Source: JANWHF01 sp036276235 (GTDB taxonomy: Bacteria > Planctomycetota > Phycisphaerae > Tepidisphaerales > Tepidisphaeraceae). From it: a stretch of DNA of 6,065 bases. A program made the position numbers and the translations under genes. The stretch's first letter is position 1. Each line of letters opens with the position of its first letter. The stretch spans positions 1-6,065 of the forward strand of contig DATBDZ010000207.1 of assembly GCA_036276235.1 (NCBI GenBank), written 5' to 3'. The notes below the pieces were generated by a model. It had not been told where the DNA came from and did no database searches. It saw only the letters and a program-made list of their open reading frames with translations. Of the stretch, positions 1 through 5,308 are shown in pieces.

Positions 1-1
1 C

Positions 2-94
2 GACACGATGCCCGAGGAGTATAAGAAGTGGGCTGCCGATACCTATCCGGAGGCGGAGAAGACGTTGGCGGAGTGGAAGAAGAAGAATCATTGA
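2..94 (+). CDS. 3' end of an unidentified protein gene (5' partial)
   Basis: The frame starting at base 2 is open from the window edge to a TGA at 92-94 and encodes 30 residues ending EWKKKNH. The peptide is highly charged and Lys/Glu-rich with several aromatic residues, as expected for the soluble helical C-terminus of a larger protein. An ATG at 8-10 lies in this frame, but no Shine-Dalgarno can be judged before it, so the gene more likely begins upstream of the window. It converges on the minus-strand membrane-protein gene ending at 357. I do not recognise the family; the fragment is too short to assign a function. Confidence 0.55.
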   Translation, partial: DTMPEEYKKWAADTYPEAEKTLAEWKKKNH

Positions 95-127
95 TCGGCG
101 TGAGCTGATTCGATCGGAAAGTTGTCA

Positions 128-151
128 CGCGAAGAAACGAAGACGCGAAGG
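128..151. repeat. 8-nt tandem units, three copies
   Basis: Three consecutive octamers read CGCGAAGA (128-135), AACGAAGA (136-143) and CGCGAAGG (144-151). They share the GAAG core and 8-nt period of the tract translated inside the HEAT gene at 2611-2700 (there on the opposite strand). From memory, degenerate ACGAAGG-type octamers are common between genes in Planctomycetota and other environmental bacteria. I see no protein-coding role here. Confidence 0.6.
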
Positions 152-171
152 CTCACTCGAAGGGCCTTCGC
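145..171 (+). terminator. Possible terminator stem-loop after the left gene
   Basis: GCGAAGG (145-151) pairs perfectly with CCTTCGC (165-171) around a 13-nt loop, and a competing CGAAGG/CCTTCG fold occupies 158-170. It lies about 50 nt downstream of the TGA at 92-94. No U-tract follows, so intrinsic termination is only a possibility; it may simply be part of the repeat cluster. Confidence 0.25.
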
Positions 172-174
172 CTA

Positions 175-352
175 GTGGCATGGGTTTCCAACCCATGGCT
201 TGCGGTACTCCGCAAGCGTCGGTCGTACTCGCCCGACCTCAGCAAGAGCGAAGCGTTTTTCTGCGCGCATCCGGGAACGCTGCACTCGGGCTGATATCGG
301 CTGCGCCGATGCTCGTGAGTACACGAGCCCATGGGCGAGACGCCCATGCCAC
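175..352. repeat. Hairpin cluster: two inverted three-hairpin modules
   Basis: The block is bounded by GTGGCATGGG (175-184) and its exact inverse CCCATGCCAC (343-352). The left module has hairpin A at 179-197 (CATGGGTT/AACCCATG), B at 198-217 (stem GCTTGCGG, loop TACT) and C at 218-237 (GTCGG/CCGAC enclosing GTACTC). The right module mirrors this: C' at 296-310 (ATCGGC/GCCGAT), B' at 311-328 (stem GCTCGTG, loop AGTA) and A' at 330-348 (CATGGGCG/CGCCCATG). Corresponding hairpins abut in the same order with near-equal sizes, while stem bases change on both sides so pairing is kept. About 58 nt of unpaired linker separates the modules. The CATGGGCG-type hairpin resembles intergenic repeats I remember from Planctomycetota. 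It could be a mobile REP/MITE-like element, an RNA structure or a bidirectional terminator. Confidence 0.8.
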
Positions 353-356
353 TTTT

Positions 357-1028
357 TCACCCTTTTACCAGCCGCTTGATCATCCGCGCGATCGTCGTGC
401 GATCGACGCGCGTTTTGGGATTTCGTGTCGCCTGCGCAAGAGCGGACGGACAGAGCATCAACACAAGCGGGCTGCTGAATGGTTCACCCGTCGCCAGCGT
501 GCTTTCATCCGCGGCGATTCGCAGTTGCTTCAGCTCGGCGGTTTTTAATCCGATGGCCGAGCGGATTTCCTTCAGGAGTTTTCCGTGATGATGAAGTATG
601 GTCGGCTTGGACTGGCGCTGTTGGCGTTTGCTGACGTAGGCGAGAACGATCAGCAGTGCCGCGCCGGCGCAAATGAAGAGGATGATCCTGCCGCCGGATT
701 CGTTGGTGTCGGCCGTGTTGTTTTCGATACTACGAAAGACATCCTGCTGCGTCGGCTTGGCGCTGGCGGTCGAGCAGAGATAGAGCGCGACGATCAGGGC
801 GTAAAAGGCGATGAGGATTGCGCATGATTTTCTGGAGCGCCTCGACGATCCACCGACTCGCGAATGGCCTTCATCATTTTCCGTTTGAGGGTCGGTTTGG
901 GTGCCACAGGTCGGCGTACTCGCAGGCCTGTGCTTTTCTTGCGCTGGAACAGCACAGGTCTGCGAGTACCGCGACCTGTGGCACCCGATGAGTGAATTCA
1001 TATTGAGCGATTGCGCATTCCCCATCAT
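357..1028 (-). CDS. Two-helix membrane protein of unknown function, 223 aa
   Basis: I do not recognise the family. The hydrophilic N-terminus (1-67) is followed by a hydrophobic segment at about 68-86, ending near CSTASA and possibly an uncleaved anchor or signal peptide. A polar stretch comes next, then a second membrane helix at about 114-132 followed by basic KRQQRQ. The C-terminus is basic and probably cytosolic, with helical KLLKEIRSAIGLKTAELKQL (150-169) and a conserved-looking SSPLVLMLCPSALAQA. The ATG at 1028 overlaps the HEAT-gene TGA (ATGA) and has AAAGGAG six bases upstream, which implies translational coupling. Residues 15-44, with three Cys, are encoded by the palindrome at 899-986. 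No ATG, GTG, TTG or CTG in this frame lies between the palindrome and the first helix, so translation must cross it. The alternative is that the true start is ATGATG at 877-872 with a later frameshift; that other frame gives MMKAIRESVDRR, a plausible signal-peptide N-terminus. Confidence 0.65.
   Translation of the reverse strand: MMGNAQSLNMNSLIGCHRSRYSQTCAVPAQEKHRPASTPTCGTQTDPQTENDEGHSRVGGSSRRSRKSCAILIAFYALIVALYLCSTASAKPTQQDVFRSIENNTADTNESGGRIILFICAGAALLIVLAYVSKRQQRQSKPTILHHHGKLLKEIRSAIGLKTAELKQLRIAADESTLATGEPFSSPLVLMLCPSALAQATRNPKTRVDRTTIARMIKRLVKG
899..986. repeat. 35-bp-arm palindrome inside a coding region
   Basis: Arm 899-933 and arm 952-986 are inverted copies matching at 32 of 35 positions by hand alignment, separated by 18 nt. 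Both ends read GGGTGCCACAGGTCG from the outside. Each arm also folds alone: CACAGGTC/GACCTGTG in the right arm around AGTA, and CACAGG/CCTGTG in the left arm around TACT. The element lies wholly within the N-terminal codons of the membrane-protein gene and keeps its frame open. Confidence 0.85.
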
Positions 1029-3172
1029 CCCGCACTCCTTTGCTGCTGATCTTTGGCCGACTGGGCGACCACCTTGAGTACCGTCAGCGCGTATCTCCGC
1101 ACGCGCAGGTTTTGATCTTCCTTGGCCAGCTTGCTGACTTCCGTGAGCAGTTGCCACCATCCGCTTTGCCGCAGCGCCCAGAGGGCCGAGACGCGATGCT
1201 CCGGCCGCGGATCGCGCAGCATGTGGGTGAGCTGCACGCTGGCGGCTCCGACGCGCATCCGCAGCAGCGCCTTGATCGCGTTGGCGCGCTCGCGGTTATG
1301 GGCCGATCGGGCGCGCTTCGCGAGCACCGGCAGCAGCCGCGGCTGCTCCTGGCCTTCCATCACCTCGATGGCGTTGGCGCGCACGCGGGCATCGGGGTCG
1401 TTGACCAGCCGATCCACCAGAAGCTCGGCGGGAATAACCGCGACATCGCCGGCGACCGAAATCGCCTTGCTGCGGATGTGCGCGTTGGAGTCGGCACACA
1501 GGTGAACCAGCTCATCGCGGATTGCTTCGGCCAGCTCCAATTCCTGGGCGATTTGCAGCGCTTTGATTTTTTGCTCGGGCGGGCCGACCAACAGCCGGCG
1601 TTTGAGCCGCGCGATGCCGTCGGGGAGAAGCTTGAGCATCGCCTTACCGGCTTGTTTGCGGGTCTGGCGATCGATCCGATCGAAGCGCGCCCAGAATTGT
1701 TCAAACCCCGTTTGCCCGATCGCGCGGCCGACGACGCGGCGCACCGATTCGGGCGCATTAGTCATGAGCTGCAGCAGCGAATTCTCGTAATCGGGCGGGC
1801 GACGGCGGACCAGCTCGCGCGCCGCCATGCGCATCAGGCGCTCGTCGGAATCGCTGAGCATTGTCTTGAACAGGCTGACGGACGACCCGCGCTTGCGCCG
1901 GGCGGCGATGCGCAGCAGCCGCAAGCGCGCATCAAATCGCGCCGAGGCGTGCCAGAGCAGCTTCTCCATCCGCTCATCCTGCACGACATCATGCACTCCC
2001 GAAACCGCGATCCATTCGCCAATGCGGCAGGCATCTTCCGGAACGCGCCGATCAATATCGCGCGCCAGCGACGAAGCCTCCCACCACGTCCCGCGGCTCA
2101 CCTGATGCATGCAAAGCTGAAGCTGATGGTCCTTGAGCCAATGTGTTTTCCGCAGCAATGCATCGAGTACCGGCGCTTCATCGATATGCGAGAAGACGAC
2201 GCCAAAATGCGAGCGAAGCTGGCCATGGCTGGCCCCGAGCAAAAATGCCTCGACATGCTCGGCGGCGGGGGGCTGCTGGAGCCGCCGCACCATCGGGCTT
2301 TGGCCCCCATGTTTGGCGGTCTGCAAGATCCCCAGCGTTTTGCTGCCCGGCCAATCGCAGAGCAAAAGTGCCGCGCGAAGCAGATCCTGCCCATGACGAC
2401 CCCGATGCACATCCATCGCGCGAGCCACCGCCGCCTCGATCTCAGGACGCTGGTCCATCAATTGCGCGTAAACTTCTTCGTCGGTGGGAGCGGAAGGTTC
2501 AGCCTCCAGGATTCGATCGGAAGAGGGTTCAGGGTTCAGGGTTCGGTCGGAAGAGGGTTCAGGGTTCAGGGTTCGGGGTTCAGTTTGAGAAGAAGAATTC
2601 GCCCCCGCATTTCCCTTCGTGCCTTCGTGCCTTCGCGCCTCCGTGCCTTCTTGTCTTTCCCCCTTCGTCCCTTCGTCCCTACGTCCCTTCGTCCCTTCCT
2701 CCCCCGACCCCTGACCCCCGAACCCTGAACCCATCCCTTTCTGCAACCTCTTCGTTTCCGTCGCGATCCAGCGCGCCAGAGCGACCATTGCTTCGGTCGC
2801 CGTTTTGGAGAGGACTTCGTCGGTACTGTGCAGGTTTTCAGAAAGGACGTATCCCAGCTTCCCCTGTCGGCTCAGGGCGATCAGCCGCAGCGCCGCGAGC
2901 CGCAGCGGCGTGCTGTCGCTGCGGCCGGCTTCTCGCAGGGCGTGATGAAACAATTTCGCGTTCGTGAGGATATGCCGTTGCATCCCCTCGGGAAGCGATT
3001 CATATTGCTCGATGACGCCGCACAAACCGCGGACCGATTGCCGGCGGCACAGCGCCTGCAAGACGGGCCATTTTTCCTTCTCGGTCCCCAGTTGCAGCGC
3101 CTCGGCCAGCACATCATCCGCCGCCTGGTTCTTGGAAGCGGTCAGCGCGGCAAGCAGTTGGTCGATGAGCAC
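1025..3172 (-). CDS. HEAT-repeat protein with repeat-derived linker, 715 aa
   Basis: The protein is a helical solenoid. HEAT-type helix pairs are clearest from about 435 to 705, for example DPDARVRANAIEVM (592-605), RPEHRVSALWALRQS (656-670) and NLRVRRYALTVLK (688-700), with the usual conserved D/R and V-R-x-x-A pattern. Residues 1-140 form a more diverged helical N-terminal domain. Residues 144-230 are a disordered, low-complexity linker made of tandem DNA repeats. HEAT proteins usually act as binding scaffolds; no catalytic domain, signal peptide or membrane segment is evident, so a cytosolic interaction role is inferred. The start is a GTG (V-L-I-D-Q-L-L), without a clear Shine-Dalgarno; the frame stays open further upstream towards the palindrome, so the start is moderately uncertain. 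It is the first gene of a coupled pair with the downstream membrane protein, a candidate partner. The antisense 562-codon frame is a shadow of this gene. Confidence 0.9.
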   Translation of the reverse strand: MLIDQLLAALTASKNQAADDVLAEALQLGTEKEKWPVLQALCRRQSVRGLCGVIEQYESLPEGMQRHILTNAKLFHHALREAGRSDSTPLRLAALRLIALSRQGKLGYVLSENLHSTDEVLSKTATEAMVALARWIATETKRLQKGMGSGFGGQGSGEEGTKGRRDEGTKGERQEGTEARRHEGTKGNAGANSSSQTEPRTLNPEPSSDRTLNPEPSSDRILEAEPSAPTDEEVYAQLMDQRPEIEAAVARAMDVHRGRHGQDLLRAALLLCDWPGSKTLGILQTAKHGGQSPMVRRLQQPPAAEHVEAFLLGASHGQLRSHFGVVFSHIDEAPVLDALLRKTHWLKDHQLQLCMHQVSRGTWWEASSLARDIDRRVPEDACRIGEWIAVSGVHDVVQDERMEKLLWHASARFDARLRLLRIAARRKRGSSVSLFKTMLSDSDERLMRMAARELVRRRPPDYENSLLQLMTNAPESVRRVVGRAIGQTGFEQFWARFDRIDRQTRKQAGKAMLKLLPDGIARLKRRLLVGPPEQKIKALQIAQELELAEAIRDELVHLCADSNAHIRSKAISVAGDVAVIPAELLVDRLVNDPDARVRANAIEVMEGQEQPRLLPVLAKRARSAHNRERANAIKALLRMRVGAASVQLTHMLRDPRPEHRVSALWALRQSGWWQLLTEVSKLAKEDQNLRVRRYALTVLKVVAQSAKDQQQRSAG
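1035..1041 (-). promoter_or_regulatory. Ribosome binding site for the membrane protein
   Basis: On the minus strand AAAGGAG stands six bases before the ATG at 1028-1026, inside the last codons of the HEAT gene. It fixes the ATG at the ATGA overlap as the best start and indicates translational coupling of the two genes. Confidence 0.7.
2489..2743 (-). repeat. Tandem-repeat tract translated as linker of the HEAT protein
   Basis: This stretch encodes residues 144-228. In plus-strand terms it contains a 30-bp unit repeated at 2521-2550 and 2551-2574 (partial), with a diverged third copy at 2491-2520 (22 of 30 bases match). These give the decapeptide TLNPEPSSDR twice and then ILEAEPSAPT. An octamer tract at 2611-2700 of TTCGTCCC/TTCGTGCC type follows. 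Because 8 nt is not a multiple of 3, the octamers give an 8-residue period: EGTKGRRD, EGTKGERQ, EGTEARRH, EGTKGNAG (residues 159-190). The reading frame stays open throughout. Confidence 0.85.
2562..2732. repeat. Inverted repeat enclosing the octamer tract
   Basis: The 22-nt stretch at 2562-2583 (GGGTTCAGGGTTCGGGG followed by TTCAG) matches the reverse complement of 2711-2732 at 21 of 22 positions. The two arms face each other across the octamer tract, the layout of a small inserted cassette or of two GGGTTCA arrays in opposite orientation. I see no clear target-site duplication. Confidence 0.7.
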
Positions 3173-3241
3173 TTGATGGTTATCGGACGCAATTGGAGGC
3201 AGCCTTGAGGAGTTTTGGCGTTCGAGGGGCAGACAATAGCT

Positions 3242-3317
3242 GTCATGCTGAGGTACTCCGAAGCATCTGGCTTACTCGCGTAAATGGGCCAGATGCTTCG
3301 GATTACCTCAGCATGAC
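3242..3317. repeat. 30-bp-arm palindrome between divergent genes
   Basis: Arms 3242-3271 and 3288-3317 are inverted copies with one mismatch in 30, separated by 16 nt. Each arm also folds alone with the same plan: ATGCT, two unpaired bases, GG, a tetraloop, CC, two unpaired bases, AGCAT. The tetraloop is TACT in the left arm and ATTA in the right. GTCATGCTGAGG...CGAAGCATCTGG resembles dispersed repeats I recall from several environmental bacterial phyla. It could also terminate or insulate transcription between the operons, though no T-tract follows. Confidence 0.85.
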
Positions 3318-3413
3318 GCACCGCGACAACTGATTTTTGGAGCGACAACCGGCGCTGCGCAGCATTTCCAACCCCCGAAAAAATTGCCCACGCCAAAAAC
3401 CGGTTTGTTGGTC

Positions 3414-3419
3414 TATATT
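3414..3419 (+). promoter_or_regulatory. Possible -10 box of the dipeptidase operon
   Basis: TATATT sits in a locally AT-richer stretch about 70 bases before the TTG start. No good -35 is found at normal spacing; TTGCCC at 3384-3389 is about 24 bases away, too far. The call rests on the hexamer and position only. Confidence 0.25.
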
Positions 3420-3477
3420 GTCGGACGCGAATGCCGATACAGGTGAACATCGAATCCCGGGGGACGGCCACGCGAAG

Positions 3478-3483
3478 AGGAGG
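3478..3483 (+). promoter_or_regulatory. Ribosome binding site that sets the TTG start
   Basis: AGGAGG ends five bases before TTG at 3489-3491. This strong Shine-Dalgarno supports the TTG start, which also places the HxD metal motif at its usual position just after the N-terminus. Confidence 0.8.
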
Positions 3484-3488
3484 CAGTA

Positions 3489-4571
3489 TTGTTCATCGTC
3501 GATGCGCATTTGGATATCGCTTACAACGCGCTGCGCGGGCGTGAGGTGCATTTACATGCCGCCGACCAGAAGCCTGATGAAGAGGGAATCCCCAGCGTCG
3601 GCCTGCCCGATCTTCGCGCCGGAGATGTGGGGCTGATCTGCGCGACGATCTTCTGCCAGCCGGCCCTCCCCAACCACGACGGCTATCGCAGCAGCGCCGA
3701 GGCGGCGGGCATGGCGCAACGTCAATTGCAATGGTATCAGAAGCAGGAACAGGAAGGCCGCATCCAGATCATCCGCGGCGCCGCTGACCTTCCTTCGGGA
3801 ATGAACGGCGACACCGCCTACAGGCCCACCAGCGCGATCCTGCTCATGGAAGGTGCCGATGCCATCCAATCACCGGCAGACGTGCGGCGTTGGCATGAAG
3901 CGGGCCTTCGCGCTATCGGCCTGGCCTGGAAGCGCACGCGCTACGCCGGCGGCACCGGCGCGCCGGGGCCACTTACATCAGAAGGCGTTGCGCTCGTCGC
4001 CGCGCTGGATGAAGCGGGAATCGTCCACGATGTTTCGCATCTGGCCGAGGAATCATTCTGGCAATTGCTGGAGATCAGCAGCGGTCCGGTGATGGCGTCG
4101 CACTCCAATTGCCGCGCGTTTGTGCCGACCGATCGCCAGCTTTCCGATGAGATGATCCGCGCGCTGGCCGCGCGCGGCGCGGTGATCGGCATCAACTTCT
4201 TCGATAAGTTTCTGATTCCGCCCGACGACTACGGCAAACGCCGCGCTACGCTGGTCGATGTCATGCGGCATCTGCGCCACATGTGCGATGTGATCGGCGA
4301 CGCCCGCCACGTCGGCATCGGCACCGACATGGACGGCGGCCTGGGCCGCGAGCAGATCCCCGTCGAAATCCGCAGCTCCGCCGATCTCCCGCGCGTCGCC
4401 GACGCGCTGACGGCGTTTGGCTTCGGCGATGAGGATGTCCGCAATATTCTGGGCCAGAACTGGCTGCGCTTCTTCCGACGAGCCCTGGACCCGGCAGCAC
4501 GGCTTGAGTTCCGAGTGGCCGCGCGCCAGACACGCGCCAAGGAAGCTTTGGACACTCGCCCCGTAGCATGA
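3489..4571 (+). CDS. Membrane dipeptidase family (M19) metallopeptidase, 360 aa
   Basis: The protein is a TIM-barrel binuclear zinc dipeptidase of peptidase family M19 (renal dipeptidase/DPEP1-like), expected to cleave dipeptides and perhaps D-containing ones. All metal ligands are visible: H7 and D9 in VDAHLDIA, bridging E121 in LLMEGADAI, H184 in DVSHLAEESF and H205 in MASHSNCRAF. R216 in DRQLSDE and the GTDMDGG aspartates (280, 282) match the substrate-binding Arg and catalytic Asp of DPEP1. The C-terminal DEDVRNILGQNWLRFF is a typical family ending. The position equivalent to the DPEP1 substrate-binding His (THSCN) is Trp147 in LAWKRTR, so substrate range may differ. There is no signal peptide, so it is probably cytosolic. 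The length is normal. The TTG start is chosen from the AGGAGG five bases upstream. Its TGA overlaps the ATG of the acetyltransferase (ATGA), indicating a coupled operon. Confidence 0.95.
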   Translation: MFIVDAHLDIAYNALRGREVHLHAADQKPDEEGIPSVGLPDLRAGDVGLICATIFCQPALPNHDGYRSSAEAAGMAQRQLQWYQKQEQEGRIQIIRGAADLPSGMNGDTAYRPTSAILLMEGADAIQSPADVRRWHEAGLRAIGLAWKRTRYAGGTGAPGPLTSEGVALVAALDEAGIVHDVSHLAEESFWQLLEISSGPVMASHSNCRAFVPTDRQLSDEMIRALAARGAVIGINFFDKFLIPPDDYGKRRATLVDVMRHLRHMCDVIGDARHVGIGTDMDGGLGREQIPVEIRSSADLPRVADALTAFGFGDEDVRNILGQNWLRFFRRALDPAARLEFRVAARQTRAKEALDTRPVA

Positions 4572-5059
4572 CCATTCGCCCCGCCACTGCGCAGGATATT
4601 CCATCGGTGCTGCCGATGGTGACGAAGATCGCGCGCTTTCACGAAGATCTCGACGCGGCCAAGTACGGCCTGGACGAAGACCCGGCAGAATCGTATCGAA
4701 GCTGGCTGGCGGAGCGCGCCCGCGACCAGCGCAGCGTGTTCCTCGTCGCCGACGCGGCATCGTCGGGCGAGCCGCCGCGATTGGTCGCATTCCTCGTCGG
4801 CGGCGTGCATCGCGAAATCCCAATCTATCGCCTCAAGGAATATGGCTTCATCTACGACCTGTGGGTCGAAGAACCGTACCGCAACGAAGGCATCGCGCGG
4901 CAACTCGTGACCCTCGCGCTGGAGCGTTTCGAGCAGATCGGCGTCGAGCAGGTTCGATTGGATACGCTGATCACAAACGCAGCGGCCCGAGGATTGTTCA
5001 AGGCTTGCGGGTTTCGGGAGAGCGTGGTCGAGATGTTGATCGACGTTCGCACCAGTTAA
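4568..5059 (+). CDS. GNAT-family N-acetyltransferase, 163 aa
   Basis: This is a single-domain GCN5-related acetyltransferase, which transfers acetyl from acetyl-CoA to an amine. It starts with the typical TIRPATAQDIPSVLPMV (beta-1/alpha-1). The central strand YDLWVEEPYRNEG leads into the acetyl-CoA pyrophosphate loop RNEGIA (105-110; family Q/R-x-x-G-x-G/A), and motif B NAAARGLFKACGFRE (137-151) follows, with the usual Asn and GF. Length is normal for the family. The substrate cannot be read from sequence. Its ATG overlaps the stop of the dipeptidase gene, so the two are co-translated; a joint role in modifying or recycling amino acids or peptides is inference. The TAA lies 15 bases before the tRNA remnant, with no terminator visible, so the operon may read into the adjoining element. 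Confidence 0.92.
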   Translation: MTIRPATAQDIPSVLPMVTKIARFHEDLDAAKYGLDEDPAESYRSWLAERARDQRSVFLVADAASSGEPPRLVAFLVGGVHREIPIYRLKEYGFIYDLWVEEPYRNEGIARQLVTLALERFEQIGVEQVRLDTLITNAAARGLFKACGFRESVVEMLIDVRTS

Positions 5060-5074
5060 TAAACGGCAGGAAAG

Positions 5075-5116
5075 AGCGGGCGATGGGATTCGAACCCACG
5101 ACGTCAGCCTTGGGAA
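5075..5116 (-). pseudogene. 3' half of tRNA-Gly(CCC): likely att site of an integrated element
   Basis: Read on the minus strand, the segment gives anticodon loop TTCCCAA (anticodon CCC), 3' anticodon stem GGCTG, a 5-nt variable loop, T-arm GTGGG-TTCGAAT-CCCAT and acceptor strand CGCCCGC with discriminator T. CCA is not encoded. The 5' side does not continue as tRNA: instead of CAGCC the bases before the loop read GATGATC, and no D-arm follows. A 3' remnant broken at the anticodon loop is the classic footprint of site-specific integration into a tRNA gene. With the 3' end facing left, the chromosome is on the left and the element on the right, and the intact tRNA should lie at the far right end. 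No integrase is in the window. Confidence 0.8.
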
Positions 5117-5308
5117 GATCATCCGGGCTGGCACTGAGAACAAGCGAAAAAGGCTATTTCGTAGGCTTTTTATCACAGTTTCTGCCATTTGCAAACTTTT
5201 GCATTCAGTGGCGTTTTCAGGCGAAATACTACTGAATCCGGTGAGTTATTCTGAATAGTTCTGAATAGCACTGACGGTAAGGCGGGAGTTACCTACTACT
5301 CTACCGGA
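5117..5308. other. AT-richer noncoding edge of the putative element
   Basis: No credible coding sequence lies here. Visible structures are an imperfect AAAAAGGCT/AGGCTTTTT hairpin (5147-5155 with 5163-5171), a perfect tandem 10-mer at 5249-5268, and AATCCGG (5235-5241) facing CCGGATT (5304-5310). The plus-strand frame running in from 4861 only reads through the tRNA T-arm (MGFEPTT), a well-known artefact. Confidence 0.5.
5249..5268. repeat. Perfect tandem 10-mer, two copies
   Basis: TTCTGAATAG occurs back to back at 5249-5258 and 5259-5268, and a related ACTGAATCCGG precedes it at 5231. Placed about 130 bases inside the element edge, these could be arm-type binding sites of a tyrosine recombinase, but short repeats also arise by slippage. 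Confidence 0.5.

Larger units (their letters stand above)
95..356. other. Gene-free convergent junction filled with repeats
   Basis: No convincing coding sequence lies between the plus-strand stop at 94 and the minus-strand stop at 357-359; the overlapping open frames run through palindromes and look accidental. The interval holds three copies of an 8-nt GAAG-containing unit (128-151), a GCGAAGG/CCTTCGC stem (145-151 with 165-171), and the large hairpin cluster at 175-352. The last hairpin is followed in the plus direction by TTTTT at 353-357, so it could also end transcription of the left-hand gene. Confidence 0.7.
3173..3488. other. Divergent intergenic region
   Basis: This gene-free interval separates the minus-strand HEAT gene from the plus-strand dipeptidase gene and must hold promoters for both operons. 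It contains the palindrome at 3242-3317, a possible -10 box at 3414-3419 and the dipeptidase RBS. No strong promoter for the HEAT gene could be picked out in 3173-3241. Short frames crossing it on either strand run through the palindrome and look accidental. Confidence 0.7.

Noticed and set aside
180..548. Small open frames crossing the hairpin cluster on both strands
   Set aside because: They run through palindromes, so both strands stay open by symmetry; there are no RBS or domain signals and they overlap the membrane-protein gene.
2491..2574. CRISPR-like array of 30-bp repeats
   Set aside because: The units are directly adjacent without unique spacers and are translated as part of the HEAT protein.
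1040..2728. Long plus-strand open frame (562 codons) opposite the HEAT gene
   Set aside because: It is antisense to a clear HEAT-repeat protein, has a His/Gln/Arg/Leu-rich composition typical of GC-rich shadow frames, and shows no domain. The repeat tract further extends it.
3142..3471. Minus-strand 109-codon frame across the divergent intergenic region
   Set aside because: It starts within the dipeptidase promoter region, crosses the palindrome and overlaps the start of the HEAT gene in another frame.
5147..5171. Intrinsic terminator AAAAAGGCT/AGGCTTTTT
   Set aside because: The stem has an internal G-G mismatch and only three G/C positions, two of which pair, so it would be weak; it is mentioned only as part of the noncoding edge.
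4053..5194. Long minus-strand open frames opposite the dipeptidase and acetyltransferase
   Set aside because: They are Arg/Ala/Pro-rich shadows of two well-supported enzymes with recognisable catalytic motifs on the plus strand.
4861..5235. Plus-strand frame containing MGFEPTTSALG
   Set aside because: MGFEPTT is the familiar false translation of a tRNA T-arm read antisense; the frame also overlaps the acetyltransferase in another phase.
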